Below the pieces are notes generated by a model. The model was not told the DNA's origin. It did not search any database and saw only the letters and a list, made by a program, of their open reading frames with translations. DNA of 64,000 nucleotides from Puccinellia tenuiflora (Eukaryota > Streptophyta > Magnoliopsida > Poales > Poaceae). Shown here piece after piece: positions 42,854-55,143 of this stretch; positions within the stretch are counted from its first letter, which is position 1; every line of letters begins with the position of its first letter. The DNA is taken from the NCBI GenBank assembly GCA_012064385.1, contig QRDG01000405.1, forward strand, positions 757,502 to 821,501. The letters are read 5' to 3'. Both the position numbers and the translations under genes were made by a program.

Positions 42854-44126
42854 ATGGCGAGCTCTGGCGCGTGGATGGGGTCCGGCGTGGATGACCAGGA
42901 CATTCGGAGCCTCCGCCGGGGTCGATTCCTGGGGAGGACGGACAACGTGGGAGCCCGCGCTCCCGACCCAAAGGAGATTTCGCCGAAGCCCAAGAAGGGT
43001 GAGTTTGTTGTCTTCTCGGCGCATTTGGAGCGGGGGTTGGGGCTTCCGGCGAGCCCCTTCTTCTCGGAGTTTTTGCGCTTCTACGGGCTGCAGCCCCACC
43101 ATTTGGGAGCCAACTGCTTCACACAGCTGTCGTGCTTCGTCATGCTGTGTGAAGCGTATCTGGGCATCTGGCCCAGCATGGAGGTGTTTGGCATGTTCTT
43201 CCATTTGCGGGCTCAGACGACTGCCGGGAAGCAGCGGGATTGCGGCAGTGTCTCCATCTACACGAAGAACATGCCACTGCCCAAGATCCACTTGCCCGAC
43301 TCCATTAAGAAGTGGCAGAGCTCCTACTTCTATGTCCGGAATCTCTCCGGCGTTGATCAGATTGGCCTTCCGGCCTTCTCTGGTTCGCTGGCGGCGCACA
43401 AGTCTTGGAGCCGGAAGCCTTTGGTTGACGAGGACCTGGAAGCAGTCTTGATGGGCCGGCTGAAGGAGTTGGTGGACGCCGACTTGAGGTCCAGGGATTT
43501 GACCTTGGCATGGCTGTCAAGATGGTTATTTCCGCTGCAGGCTCGGTCGCACAAGATATGCTTCTACTCTGGTCCCCGGGATCCTACCCGGGTCAGCATG
43601 GAGGTGTCGAATCCGGACAGCCTACGCACGTGGGCTGCCCGCATCATCACCGACAGAATTGGGCCGAGCTGGAAGTTTGGGCTTCCACCGTTACTCGCTC
43701 GGAACGAGCCCCTGAGGTTTGTCATTGCTTCTTGGTCCGTCTTCAAATTTTTATTGTCCGTCTGCCGCCTGATCTAATCGGCTTGTTGTGCAGCTTTGCG
43801 AGCTTCAGAGAGCTGAAGATTTTGAGGTCGTCTTTGAGCCTAACGTCTGCGGTCCCTTTTCTATGGACTTGACGGCCATCCTGGAGGCGGAAGACTCCGA
43901 CGAGTAGGCGGAGGAAGAGACGGGTGCCGCCGCCGAGGAGGAAGCGGACGACGGCGCTCGCACCGTCCCTGACGTGAGGAGGCCCGCGGACAAGAATGGT
44001 GACACCACCGAATCGTCCGACGGGGGTGCCGATGCTGGCAAAGGCGGGGAAGGCGACGACGATGGCACCCATGCCACAACGAGTCCTGTCCCCTCGGCCG
44101 GCTCCGACTCCGATTCGGCAGGCTAA
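42854..44126 (+). pseudogene. TE2 antisense Transposase_28-type gene, truncated
   Basis: Exon 1 (42854-43716) encodes MASSGAWMGSGVDD and the same core as TE1: FSAHLERGLGLPASPFFSEF, LCEAYLGIWPSMEVFGMFF, KIHLPDSIKKWQSSYFYV. The intron 43717-43793 sits at the same position as in TE1 (GAG before GT; exon 2 begins CTTTGCGAG). Exon 2 reads LCELQRAEDFEVVFEPNV but has a TAG at about 43905 and is cut off at about 44126 within SAGSDSDSAG. TE2 shows the exon-1 frame intact where TE1 has lost one base. The protein's role is unknown. Confidence 0.8.
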
Positions 44127-47100
44127 TATTTAGATTTCAGTTTGCATATTTTATTTTCAGTTTTGCATTTTGTTTTGCATTAGTTAATTCGGTTTGCATT
44201 GTTTTTGTAACAACCTAAAACTTTGGAATGTTAAAAATCGCAAGAAATTAAAAACTTTTTGACAAAGAAAGAAAACTTTTGAGAATTGCTTAAAAGGAAA
44301 TCTTAAACTATAAGAAAATAAAAAAGATAAAAGGTATTATGACCTATTAAAAAGTATTTTGGGTTTTCAAACATTTCAAACCAATTTATCTATTTATATT
44401 TACAGTTTGAAGTTAAAATATTTACTTTGGGAAAATATAAACCTTAAAAGTATTTTTGGACTTATTACCATATGTTTTTGTAAAAAGGTTTCCCAAATTA
44501 TTATGTTGAAATTAAAATGATATTGCAAAATATTTATTAAAATGATTACTTTTGATATTCTAGTTTTTATTTAAAATAAAAGGGTATTAAAATAAATTTC
44601 TAAAACAATATTGAAATTGGCATAAAGGTGCAAAATATGTCAATATGAATATTTTGAATTTCATTATTTTGTTTTAAATTATAAAAGTACCAAAATGTTT
44701 AATTTATAACAAGCTTTCCAAAAAGTATATATTTCATATTTTTCTGAAATCTTTAGAATCAAAACTGACTTCAAAAGTGAGTTCAAATAATAGAAACAGA
44801 AAAAGAAAAGAAGAAAGAACAAAAAAAAACATTCGGGCCGACCCAAGCAGGCCAGCCCTCCTCCTTTTTTCCCTCTTCTCTCTCTTGCTTCTTTTCTTCA
44901 TTGGGCCGAATCTGGCCTGGCCCATTCAGCCGACCAAGGCGAGCGAGCGCTCTGGCTGCTCGTCTTCCTCCTGTCGTTCATGTACAGAAACTGCACGCCA
45001 TGAACGCCATCTCTTCCGAGCGCTCCTTTCTATTCGACTTCAACACTAGAGTTACTCATAACTTGATGGGGAACTCATTCAGGGAATTTACTTCCCACTT
45101 CCAGGCCTTCAACATCCAGACCGACGTGGTGAACCGAATGCCATCGGTCGGCATTCGTCTCCCGATCTCCCTCCTCACACCATACCAAGATGAACCGAGC
45201 GCGTCACTTCGTGCCACTATCCCTCCTCCCTCACTTTGGTTCTCAAACTTTCCCAAAAGGAAGCCTCTACAGCCCGTACCATCCATGCCAACACTCAGCC
45301 CCAAACCGAGTTCATCGTCAGATCTTGTCGTGCATGGTGAGCATCTCGCCGTTTCCTCCCACCAGAGAACTTCCCTCATCAAGATCTATCTCCACGACAT
45401 GGTGTTGCACCATTTCATTGCCGTTGGTTGCGTCCCAACCGATGCCCAAGCATCATCGTCGCCGCGGTCAAGATCCCGACGAGGTGAGTCTTCTCCAATC
45501 CCTGCGATGATGTCTTTCGATACCTCTGTCTCCTTGTGCACCTCCTGAAATTTCCGGTTCAATTTTTCCCGTAGCCAATTCCCCGGGAACGAGCTCGACA
45601 GTAGCACGCCGGAGCCGCCGTGATTCTAGACGCTCCTCTCCGTCTTTTCCGGAAGCGTGACTTCCCGTCCACACGTCCATGGTGCTAGCCTGTCCGCACC
45701 ACATGGCATCGTCATCGTGCCAAGCCCAAGGAAGCGTCAGAATGACCTCTTCATCCACGACCGACTCGCCGCACGCCACAACGACCTTTTCCGGTGAACT
45801 TTCTCGGTGAGCCACTAGCCTTTCTTTTTTTGTACCTTCTAATCTAGATCGTGCGGCCTATTATAACCACTTAACTGAATCACTGTCATTCAACCATCAT
45901 CTACCATATGTTAGATCTTTTCTTTTCCGTCCATTTTGGACAGAAATTGTATCCATCTTCCAAAATTCATATCTTTTGATGACCTCATCCAAATTTAGCA
46001 AATAATATATCGTTGAAATCCTTAGAACATATAGAAAATACTTCTATCATTTGTTTTAAGTTTTTACAATGATAAAATATTCATATTTCGAAATGAGAGA
46101 TATTGAGTATTTTTGTCATAACTTAAATTCTATAATTCCTTTCAATTGATTCCATTTGCAAATGGAATATGTTGGAGTTCTATATCCAGTAGCACCCATG
46201 TTCAAATTGCTTGAACTAATTCCCTAAACGTTACATCAAAATTTACAAATTAGATCTTTGTATGCCATATATCACAATCTATCAATCCGATTTGTTCAAT
46301 TCCTTTTTTTTCCTATGAGCTTATTGATCATAGGTGTCCTCCATTATCATAGATGCACCATCTATCACAAATCAACTTCAGCCCATTCATCTCCTACAAA
46401 TCAAACCCTAAACCAAGTATTGTTATTTATTCTCCTCTAAGAAATTTTTGTGACCATGCACACATCATCATCCCCAATATCATTCATGTCTACCCAATCT
46501 CATGGCATTCAATCTTATTGACTTAGCTTGGACTACTCGAAGTATAAATGAGTAATTTCAGTAATCCAATATATCATTAGTTCATATCCAAGCCTCTGTG
46601 TAACTCGTATTATTTTAATAAGTGTTGTCACACTCTATTTAATACTATTGTAGTTGCACAATACTATTGTATTATTCCAATATACTAGTTGTCACACTCC
46701 AGCATAAAAGTCCTACTATTTTATTATTTGCATTTTAGTTATTTCAGTAGTATGCATGATAGGAGTATTACTACTATGCTATGCAGACCTGTTTAGTATA
46801 CCACCCTATATTCCTGTTGGTCTAGGTACCCATTAACTTGGTAGATGTTAGAACTGCAATGCTAAAATATTTTATTGTAGTATGAAAGGATAAAAACTCT
46901 ACTAAGTTAATGAACCACCTGGGTGGCAATTGGTATTGTTTGGCGGACAGAGTTGAGTGTGTTCTCGAGGCCATTTCCATGGTTATACTCGAGATGTTCA
47001 CTTGGGAACGACCACCCAGGAACAAAGAGATTCGAGTTCACTCCATGTTTTGTTTGCTTCCAGTGCAGCCACTAGTCATATGGGCTCTGTCTTGATTGAC

Positions 47101-47739
47101 TAAGTTGAGTGGACCCGACCGGACGAACAAGCAGATGTAGGGGTTGTAGGTGGGTATTGTTCGGACAGGTGTACGGGAAAGCTCTTCTGAAAGATCTCGT
47201 CTCGGCTCTCTCCTTTCCTTCTCACTAATTGAGTGATTAGGAAGTTTGGGTTAGTTGAGTCTAGTGGGGAAAGTGTCACAAACTCTCGAGAGTAGTAAAA
47301 CTATGATCATAGCCGTGTTCCCGGTTACGGACAATTTTGAGCAGCTGGACAAGGATGTCGATGGAGAATCTCATCATTCCAATTTCTTAAATAAAATTTT
47401 GATGGGTGAACAAGGGTAGAAATGGGACACTGGATATATTTCAGGAATTGCCTCATTTGGCACTGGAATGTATCTCGGTTAGATGGAAAAGAAAATATTG
47501 TGAAAGCTAGGATAAAATTGGCTTTATGCAAAGAGCCTTAAGATCCACCAGCCAAATAAGCATATAGGTCCTAGAGTTTTCCATTATGAGTCCACAAGTG
47601 TCACTTGCCAGATCCATTCCAATGGTTCTGACCAATTTTTGGCTGTAACCTACACGTTGCAGGTTGTTCTGTCGAAGAGCAAGAAACGTTAGAGGTTTCG
47701 AGTCTGCAACCAACATGTTTGCCTGTGGCACATGAAGAT
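44127..47739. mobile_element. Non-coding LTR-like sequence between TE2 and TE3
   Basis: After about 90 bp of AT-rich DNA, TGTAACAACCTAAAACTTTG at 44216 has the form of an LTR start. The next 3.5 kb has no supported ORF: AT-rich to 44830, a GGGCC-containing pyrimidine-rich region (44840-45500), then AT-rich DNA to the TE3 LTR. It resembles the long, promoter-like LTRs of some grass gypsy elements. Its other end is masked by TE3, so type and orientation are inferred. Confidence 0.4.
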
Positions 47740-48835
47740 TGTCGGAGAATGGTCCCAGGAACTAGGGGTGTCTCCAAGGTATTGTGTAAGGGGCTGAACA
47801 CGGAGTCAAACAATCCTCAACGTGCTCCGGCGACGGTGCTCGTCGGACTCGCTGCGGACGACACTGCAGAGATGGACACAAGATCTTACCCAGGTTCAGG
47901 GCCCTCTTTGGGAGGTAAAACCCCTACGTCCTGCTATGGTGTATTGCACTGCTTGGAGAGGTTAACAGTACAAGGGGAGCTTGGAGAGCTCGAAGTGGCC
48001 AACAATGGCTACTTGCTAGTCTTCGGATCTAGGGTTAGGGTCTACTAGAGCTGCACCAACCGAAGTTCGAACCTGAGAGTGAACTAGCTAGCAGTCGAAC
48101 CCTTTGCTTGGGCGTGCTCCCCCTCCTTTTATAGGCGTCTTGGACCTCTTCTCCCAAACATTTGGGCGGGAAGGGTTACCACATGGCGACGAAGGAAGGA
48201 GCATGGTGCACAATAAAGGTGGAGTCCACCATAAAGGTAAAGCTCGTGGACGCGGTCCACGGTAGGGGAGCGGCGTCACCAAAGCTAAAAAAGGCCACCG
48301 ACCAGCCGGACGGCGGGCTGGCGCTTGCTGAGATGGGATGTGACCCACGGTGACGTCGTCCTTGGAGTGTAGCTGCAGACGGTTCCCTTATCACCAAAGA
48401 GGCAATACTCGTTGTCCGCTTTGCTTGAAGCCGCTTTGTTGACTGCTTTATACATGGAAACAGCAACTGCGTCGTCGTCGTCATCGCGCGTAGGCACGCG
48501 CGTCACTCTGCACATGGTGCAGAGCCCATGTGCGCTCTGCCGCGGAGGCAGAGACGGCTTCGCGAGGAAGGAGCCTCGCGAGGCAGAAAACCTCGCCGAG
48601 CCTTCCGGCTTGGTCCTTAGCAGAATTGCGGGTGGCGTCGGAGACGCCTTGTCGAGGTGCGGTTCCTCGCCAAGGGAGAGAATCCTCGGCGAGGAGAAAA
48701 AGATCCCTCGCGAGGCAAAAACCCTCGCGAGGCTCGCCAGGCTGGAGAGCCTGGCCCTTAGCGAAAAATCATCCGAAGAATCTTGTGGGCCCTGGCAGGC
48801 CGGCCCGTGGTACCCTGGTTTCCACTGTGCCGACA
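47740..48835 (-). repeat. 3' LTR of TE3 (1096 bp)
   Basis: It starts TGTCGGAGAATGG and ends GTGCCGACA. It contains the CCCAGGTTCAGGGCCCTC and CCCCTACGTCCTGCT blocks shared with TE1/TE2 LTRs, a minus-strand CTATAAAAGG at 48125-48134, and a region rich in CTCGCGAGG palindromes (48560-48745). Confidence 0.85.
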
Positions 48836-49635
48836 GTAGCCCCCGGGCCCGCGATGGGCACGCCGAAGGCCATGGACGCAGGCGAAGCGTCGAGGGCCCA
48901 AAGACGCCTGCCTAGGCCGTGACACGTGGAGCGCTGCGGTTGCGCCGCGGCCACGATCTCCTCGGCTTCAACGGGCAACCCGGTGGGGCCCGCCACGTCC
49001 GGGGCAACCGGTCAATAAAGCCTGGCGCGCAGACAGCGCCCGTCACTTCTCCCATTACTCCGCCGCCCTCTTCTCCAGAACTTCTCCTCCCTCTCAGAGC
49101 GCATCGCTTCCGAGGTCTTCGTCTTCAAGCTTCCTTTTGGCGGCCATGGCTCCCAAGAGGGCAACCGACGGCCAGAAGGGCAAGGCCGCGATGCAGGCTG
49201 GCACGTCTGCGGTGGCGGCGCGGGGCGCCGCGTTTGTGGCGGCGCTGCCGCCGTCGCGTATCAACGCGGCGGCGATTGCGAAAGTGCGCTACCTGGCGGC
49301 CTCGAACACCAACGAGCATGGCGTCACCGAGATGAGGCCGACCGGCAGCAGGCTTCCCGAGGGGTACTACCCCATCTTTCTTCATACTCTTTACGCTGGC
49401 TTGGTTCCTCCCTTCTCCGACTTCCTCTTCGCGATTCTGGAGACGTACCAGATCCAGCTTCTTCATCTCCACCCCAACTCCATCCTTATTCTCGCCATCT
49501 TCGCCTACCTCTGCGAGGCCTACATCGGCATTCGCCCCTCGGTTGCGCTTTTTCGCAGCTTCTACTCCCTCCGGAGCACCGCACAGGATGAGCGGCTCGG
49601 ATGCGTGTCCTTCCGCATCGCCGACGCCAGGAGCG

Positions 49636-50154
49636 TAAGGATGGCAATGGGCAGGGTATGGGCAGGGTAGAGCAATACCATACCCATACCCATATAGTTT
49701 ATGGGTATAAAATTGTACCCATACCCTTACCCGCGGGGATGAAAATGTACCCATACCCATACCCGGCGGGTATCTATACCCATTGGGTACCCGTTGGGTA
49801 GATCAAATAGTAGACAAATTTTTCCCAGTGTCACATTCGTAAGTACCACATTTGATTAAAAAAAACAACTATCTCAACTCAATAATAGGTAGATAAATAC
49901 ATGACACTTATCTAACTTCGAAAATCACAAACTCATGGTCATATTTAGCAAGTCAACGGCGTAGGGGTCATATTCAGTATAAACGGGGAGGATATGGGTA
50001 TATCCGCGGGTACAGGGCTGTACCCATGCCCTATCCATGAGTTGGCGGGTAGGGTATAGGAACTACCCATGGGTATAAAAATGTACCCATACCCTCCCCA
50101 TACGGGTACGGTACCCGCGGGTACCCGTACCCATGGGTAAAATTGCCATCCTTA
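49636..50154. mobile_element. hAT-type MITE (519 bp) inside the TE3 antisense gene
   Basis: Ends read TAAGGATGGCAATGGGCAGG and, as complement on the right, TAAGGATGGCAATTTTACCC. Flanking 8-bp repeats are CAGGAGCG (49628-49635) and CAGGAGAG (50155-50162), one mismatch. Both subterminal regions are dense in TACCCATACCC / GGGTATGGG motifs. It has no coding capacity. Confidence 0.85.
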
Positions 50155-51454
50155 CAGGAGAGGGACCTACATTCCCATTGCGTGGCGCGGTGAGGACGCC
50201 GTCACCAAGGTGACAAAGAAGGTGGAAAGCTTCCGCAAGCGGCGGTTCTTCGTCGACACCAAGGGGACGAACCCTCTCTTGGAGGTGCCCGAGGCGCCGC
50301 CGAGGAAGTGGGCGCGCTGGGCGAGCGCAGACTTCGAAGGCCCAGAGCTCGACAGGGTGTATGAGTGCATATGGAGGCTTCGCGTTGGCGGGGTCACCGG
50401 CCAGATGGTGGCCAAGGACTTCACGAGGCGCCGCATCGCGCCTCTCCAGCAGCATTCGGAGCCGGTGTGGCGATACACCGGCAAGGTGGACAGGATGCGC
50501 CTGTGTGTAGACAACTTCGATCGGGAGGTGCTGCACCCCATCATGGGGGTCCTCTTTGCCACAACGGATATTCTAGGAACTGCAACCCGGGAGGCCAAGA
50601 CGCTCTTCAACTTTACCGTGGAGAGCGTGGAGAATCACTGCAGGCGCCTGCCGGTGTTCGACGAGTGGGGCATCGTGCCCGCAGGGCACCGTGGGCCCCG
50701 CACCAACCCATGGGCGGCGGAGCTGAAGTTCATGGATGAATCGCCGGAGCCGGACGAAGGAGAGGACTCCGGCAAGGACGCGGCCCCGAGAGTTGCCGAT
50801 GCCTCTGATGAGGACGAGGCCTCGAGGAGCACTAACCCCTCGGGAGGCGACACGGGCGCCTCAAGGAGTGCTCCGGCTGGCAAGGATGTCGAGGTGATCT
50901 CCTCCAGTGGTGACGAGGACGCCTTCCGCGTGGTTCGCTCCCAGCGCCCCACAGTGGAGGAGGGCAGCAGCAAGAGAGGGTGCCGCGAGCCCCGCACCAA
51001 GGCCCTCCACGACAGGGACGCCGGGGCCGCCTCGAGGGATGCTCCTCCCGAGGAGGCAGCGGCGCCTCCCGAAGGGGCCGGGGCGAGCACCCTCCAGCCG
51101 CCCAAGGGGAAGAAGAGGGTGTGGAGAGCGGCCGACGAGTAAGTTTGGTTCTTTCTTTTCTTTCAGCATTTGCCTCTGAGGATCCCCTCCTGAAGGGTTT
51201 TTGCTTGTTTGCGTTTCTTCAGCGTGCCCGCGGCGCCGAAGAGGCGGCATCTCCGCAAGCTTGGGGAGACCGCCAGCGCCGCCGAAGAGACGCCTGTGGC
51301 CGATGAGCCGCAGCAGGCGGCCGACGAGCCGCGGCAAGCGGCCGACAAGCCGCAGCAAGAGGCTGCCGAGCCTCAGCAAGAAGTTGTTCCTCCCGCAGGT
51401 GAGCACCGCGTGGAGGTGGTGGTGGTCGAAGAGGCGATGTCGCCTCCAGCTAGG

Positions 51455-54400
51455 TGTAACGCCCCGGGATCGGCACTATGCAGACTTGAGCGATTCCCGC
51501 CGAATCCGCATAATAACGATCCTAGGACGCCCACCAGGCATAATATGTACATCGCAACACACACATTATGCGGGTGGAATTGTGATGATCGTTACAATAG
51601 TTCACGATGGAACCCACAAAACAACATATATTTACAACAACGACTCACCGAGTCAAGAATACAAAGGATAATTACGAAGATTCAATAACAACGGAAGCGA
51701 AATAGTGTCCGGCTACGGACAAGATACAAATTGGACTAAGAGTCCTGAAGATAAACGAAGGCACCATGACCCTGCCCAGGCCAAGCCGGCAGGATTCCCA
51801 AGCTAACGTCGTCAGACTTCAAACCTGTTGGCTGCATGTGGAATAGCAGACCCAAAGGGGTCAGTACTAGTAGAAGTACTGGCAAGTAATACTAACAAGA
51901 TATCAAAGCTGGAATTCCGGGGAAAGAGGGTTAGCGATTGAGGCGGCGGCAAGCAGCACTAACAACTTATAGAGACACGCTACAACTTGCGTCTAAATAG
52001 AATAAGGGAAGAGAGCGCTTGCGCTACTGGGCTAAACTACTCACCAAGCAATACCCGTCCTGAGACAACTCCATCGTATCATATTCCCACGAGGAAGAAG
52101 TCCGGACACTCACACGTTGATCAAGTTTTAATCATATTATTATTCGAGTAAGGCTATTTACTACACAAATTAGCTATTTAATTATACGGTGATGTCTATG
52201 ATCTTTTTAGCCAGCACATTACCCAAGTCGTCCATAACCGCGGACTCGGCTTTTCGAAAAGATTTAACCCTGCAGGGGTGCCCAAATGTAACCATACACG
52301 TTCGATCAACCACACGCCACAAAGGCAAAAGGTATCTCAACACGACCTTCCCCTTCACTACTACATTGGATAGAGAGCCACCTATCTGAGACTGATCCAC
52401 GTGGGGAGCCCGGCCGAAACTCCTTTGTGGGCCCAAACGTTGCGCGCACGGCTTCCGGAGAAAAACACTCATACGATTGCTTCTCCTTCCACATGCGGTA
52501 AACGCCCATGCCGCAAACCTATATGCGCCCCCCATAGTTGTAACCTCTCATCTTCATCATGCATTGTGCGTATGCTCCAAATGGTAAACACCCGAACTAC
52601 TTTGTGGCTCCCTAACCAATATAGCAGATCCGGTACTGAGTTGCGGGGGGTTCCATAAGTCTTCCCACGTGTGGGTAGGGCGCTCATTCTTGGATAAGCG
52701 GAAAAGAACGGTTTTTCCTAGGCGACACTAGCAGAACAAATCACCATAGCTGGCCTTCCGGCGGTGCCTTATCTTTATTATATAAGTTCTCCCACATAAC
52801 AGGTCTTCATTAATTAAACTATACCATCTAGAAACAGCAGTGTAATAGAACTCCACAAGCAACTCCTAAGCATGCACTACGACTCGCAAGGCCAACAAAT
52901 CATCAGGTTAAAGGGATGTGGGGGTGTGGCTATATCATGGCTGCCAGGTAAACATGCGAATAGGATCGAGACACAAGCATCGATATATAAGGCTAGCAAG
53001 GAACAAAAGATAGGAGGTGTAAGAGACAGAAAACAAGCAAAGATAGCAAGTGAGTAGTCCTTGCCTGCAATCCGGTAGAGGTAGCAGAACCTGTCGTTGC
53101 TCACATCAACTCAACGTCCTATTCCCGCGAAGAAGCAATGAACACTGAAAGCGCAAAACATGCATCTTACTTCTACGGCAAAAGATCCGACATGCTTATG
53201 AGATGCATGACATGGCAATTATGAGAGGATGCAACTTAAGCAAAATTAAACGGAACCGAGATTCCTACATTTAATTAATAGGTTCAAGTTATTTTTCTAA
53301 CCATCAAAGTTAAATGTTGTTAGTATGTTAAAGCAAGACATGGGTGATCTATGCAAAATTAAATGGAATAGGACACTATTATAATTAATTACCCACGCAT
53401 TCCATATTCATTTATTTAGGTGTTTATGCAAAACCCCACTAAACCTCAAGTTACATGATGCAAACATGGACATGGATGGCATATTCAAATTCTACACATT
53501 TTTCTGATCCAAAAACATATTTTACACTTTGCAAAAGGAGCTACCAATTAAAAGTTATGAATTTAAACATATAGCAAAAATAATAAAACAAAAGAAAAGA
53601 AAACAGGAAAAGGTGTGGCTGTGGGGATTTGAACCTGGGCCGGCCGGAAGAGGAAACAGAGAGCAAAGCCACTGGGCTACTGCTGAGTTTGGTGTTGGAT
53701 ATGAGACGCGACTCTATAAGAGGTGACGACCAAGGCGTTAACTGAATTTGACAGGAAAAAGATTCAGGCTTCAGACTTGGAGGTGTGACGGCGATGTACT
53801 GCAACGGCTGCTGGTGTCCTTTGCGCGATCTGGAGGCCGATGGTGCTAGTGTGCAGGTGGAGTTCAATTAAACAAGCAGCAGCGCGTGTGCGTGCAGTAG
53901 GCAAGGTAGAGGAGCAGCGACTCAGGCACAAGGAGAGACGTGCGCGTGCTCAGCTCGCGTGCAGCCATGGCGGACAGGTTCGGAAGTGAGCGACTCGACA
54001 GCTAGGGCAAAGGAGGATGGTGGAGGGGGAAGGAGGGGAACGATGGCTGCTCACCACGGGGAGGTGCTGGTGTAGGCGTTGAAGCTCGAGGTCGACCACC
54101 ACGGCGGGAGGATGAGGTGGACGTGAGCCGTGCTCCTCACGGACGGAGGTAGACGACGACGGGGACGGCGACCTTGGCGACGCTCCGGGGCGGCTCCTGC
54201 TCGGGTTCTTCAGCGTAGTCGAGGAAGAAGACGTTGGGGCAGCTCCTAGACATGACGGGGAGGTGTGATGCTGGGCAAGGCCACGGGAATGACGACGTTC
54301 ATGCCGATGGCGGCGTTCGGGGCACTGGCCATGGAGGCTGCAGGAGGAAGGGATCGGCGGCTCCAAGGTAGGGTAACGAAGGAGCAGGGCTGGGAATATC

Positions 54401-55143
54401 TTTCGGACATGCTTGCTTGGATCGGAGAGGCTTGATACGGAGGAGAGCTTGCGCTCAAGCTCCGGCCGTGATGGTGCCCAGGAGGAGATGAAACAGAGGG
54501 GAAGAAAGAGGAAGATGGAGAGGGGAGAGTGGCGGCGGGAGGGAGAAAAGAAGAGCTAGGGCAGCAAGGGAGGCACGCCACTGGTTTTAAGGAGCTGGAG
54601 GGGTGCTCCCCAGCCGTCCCATCAAGGACCTAGTCGACGTGGCTAGCTTGATGCTCTGCCGTACGAAAAGAAGAAGAGGAGGATGATGGTGGGCTTGGGT
54701 TTTGGCCGGCTTGGGCTGACGATGGGTTGCTTGCTGTTGAAGGAAAAAGGCCAGAGGGCCAGATTGGAGAGAGATGGGGCCTTTTCCGAATTACCAGGAT
54801 TTTGGCAATTGCAAAGAGATAAAAGAGAGAAAAGAAAAGAGAGGAAAAGAAAGGAGAGGAGGGGGGTTTTGCCAAAAATAATTTCAAGGGCCTTATTTGA
54901 TTTGACATATGTTCTATAAGTATTCCCAATATTATTTTGGGGTTTGTTTGAAAATTAGAAAAGGAGGGAGTGATGGATTTATTAAACCCTAGGATTAATT
55001 TTCAAAACAAAATAATCTAGCAAAATAATATTTTGATTTTTCTTTTGCTAAAAATGCAAGGTGATAGATGATGATGTCATGATGATGCTAAAATAAAATA
55101 ACAAACAAAAAAACTAATTTGGGGAAAACCCCGGGACATTACA
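51455..55143. mobile_element. Solo-LTR-like insertion (3.7 kb) in the TE3 antisense gene
   Basis: It starts TGTAACGCCCCGGG and ends CCCGGGACATTACA, so it has TG...CA ends that are also inverted repeats, and is flanked by the 5-bp duplication CTAGG (51450-51454, 55144-55148). No gag, pol or second LTR is present. It is best explained as one very long solo LTR, probably minus-oriented (the right end reads TGTAATGTCCCGGGGTTTTC on the minus strand), or a non-coding LTR element. GC-rich minus ORFs near 53950-54580 have no domain. Confidence 0.7.
53570..53700 (-). other. tRNA-like RNA polymerase III boxes (possible SINE)
   Basis: On the minus strand TAGCCCAGTGGC (53679-53668) fits an A box and GGTTCAAATCC (53635-53625) fits the B box consensus, about 33 nt apart as in tRNAs. 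A T-rich tail follows. Several grass SINEs are tRNA-derived with T-rich 3' ends. No clear target duplication was found, and folding as a true tRNA is not evident. Confidence 0.4.

Larger units (their letters stand above)
41656..44126 (-). mobile_element. TE2: 3' part of a second Tat-like gypsy element
   Basis: It contains a 3' LTR (about 41656-42309) related to but diverged from TE1's, a polypurine tract at 42310, the conserved promoter region and exons 1-2 of the antisense gene, then stops abruptly at about 44126. Pol and the 5' LTR are not in the window. The exact left LTR edge could not be fixed because the expected TGT start is not clear. Confidence 0.8.

Noticed and set aside
51455..51470. 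DNA-transposon interpretation with TIR GTGTAA...TTACAC and 3-bp TAG duplication
   Set aside because: The alternative of TG...CA ends with a 5-bp CTAGG duplication explains both sides better, and no transposase is present.
53620..53690. Functional tRNA gene
   Set aside because: Only A and B boxes fit; acceptor and anticodon stems are not evident.
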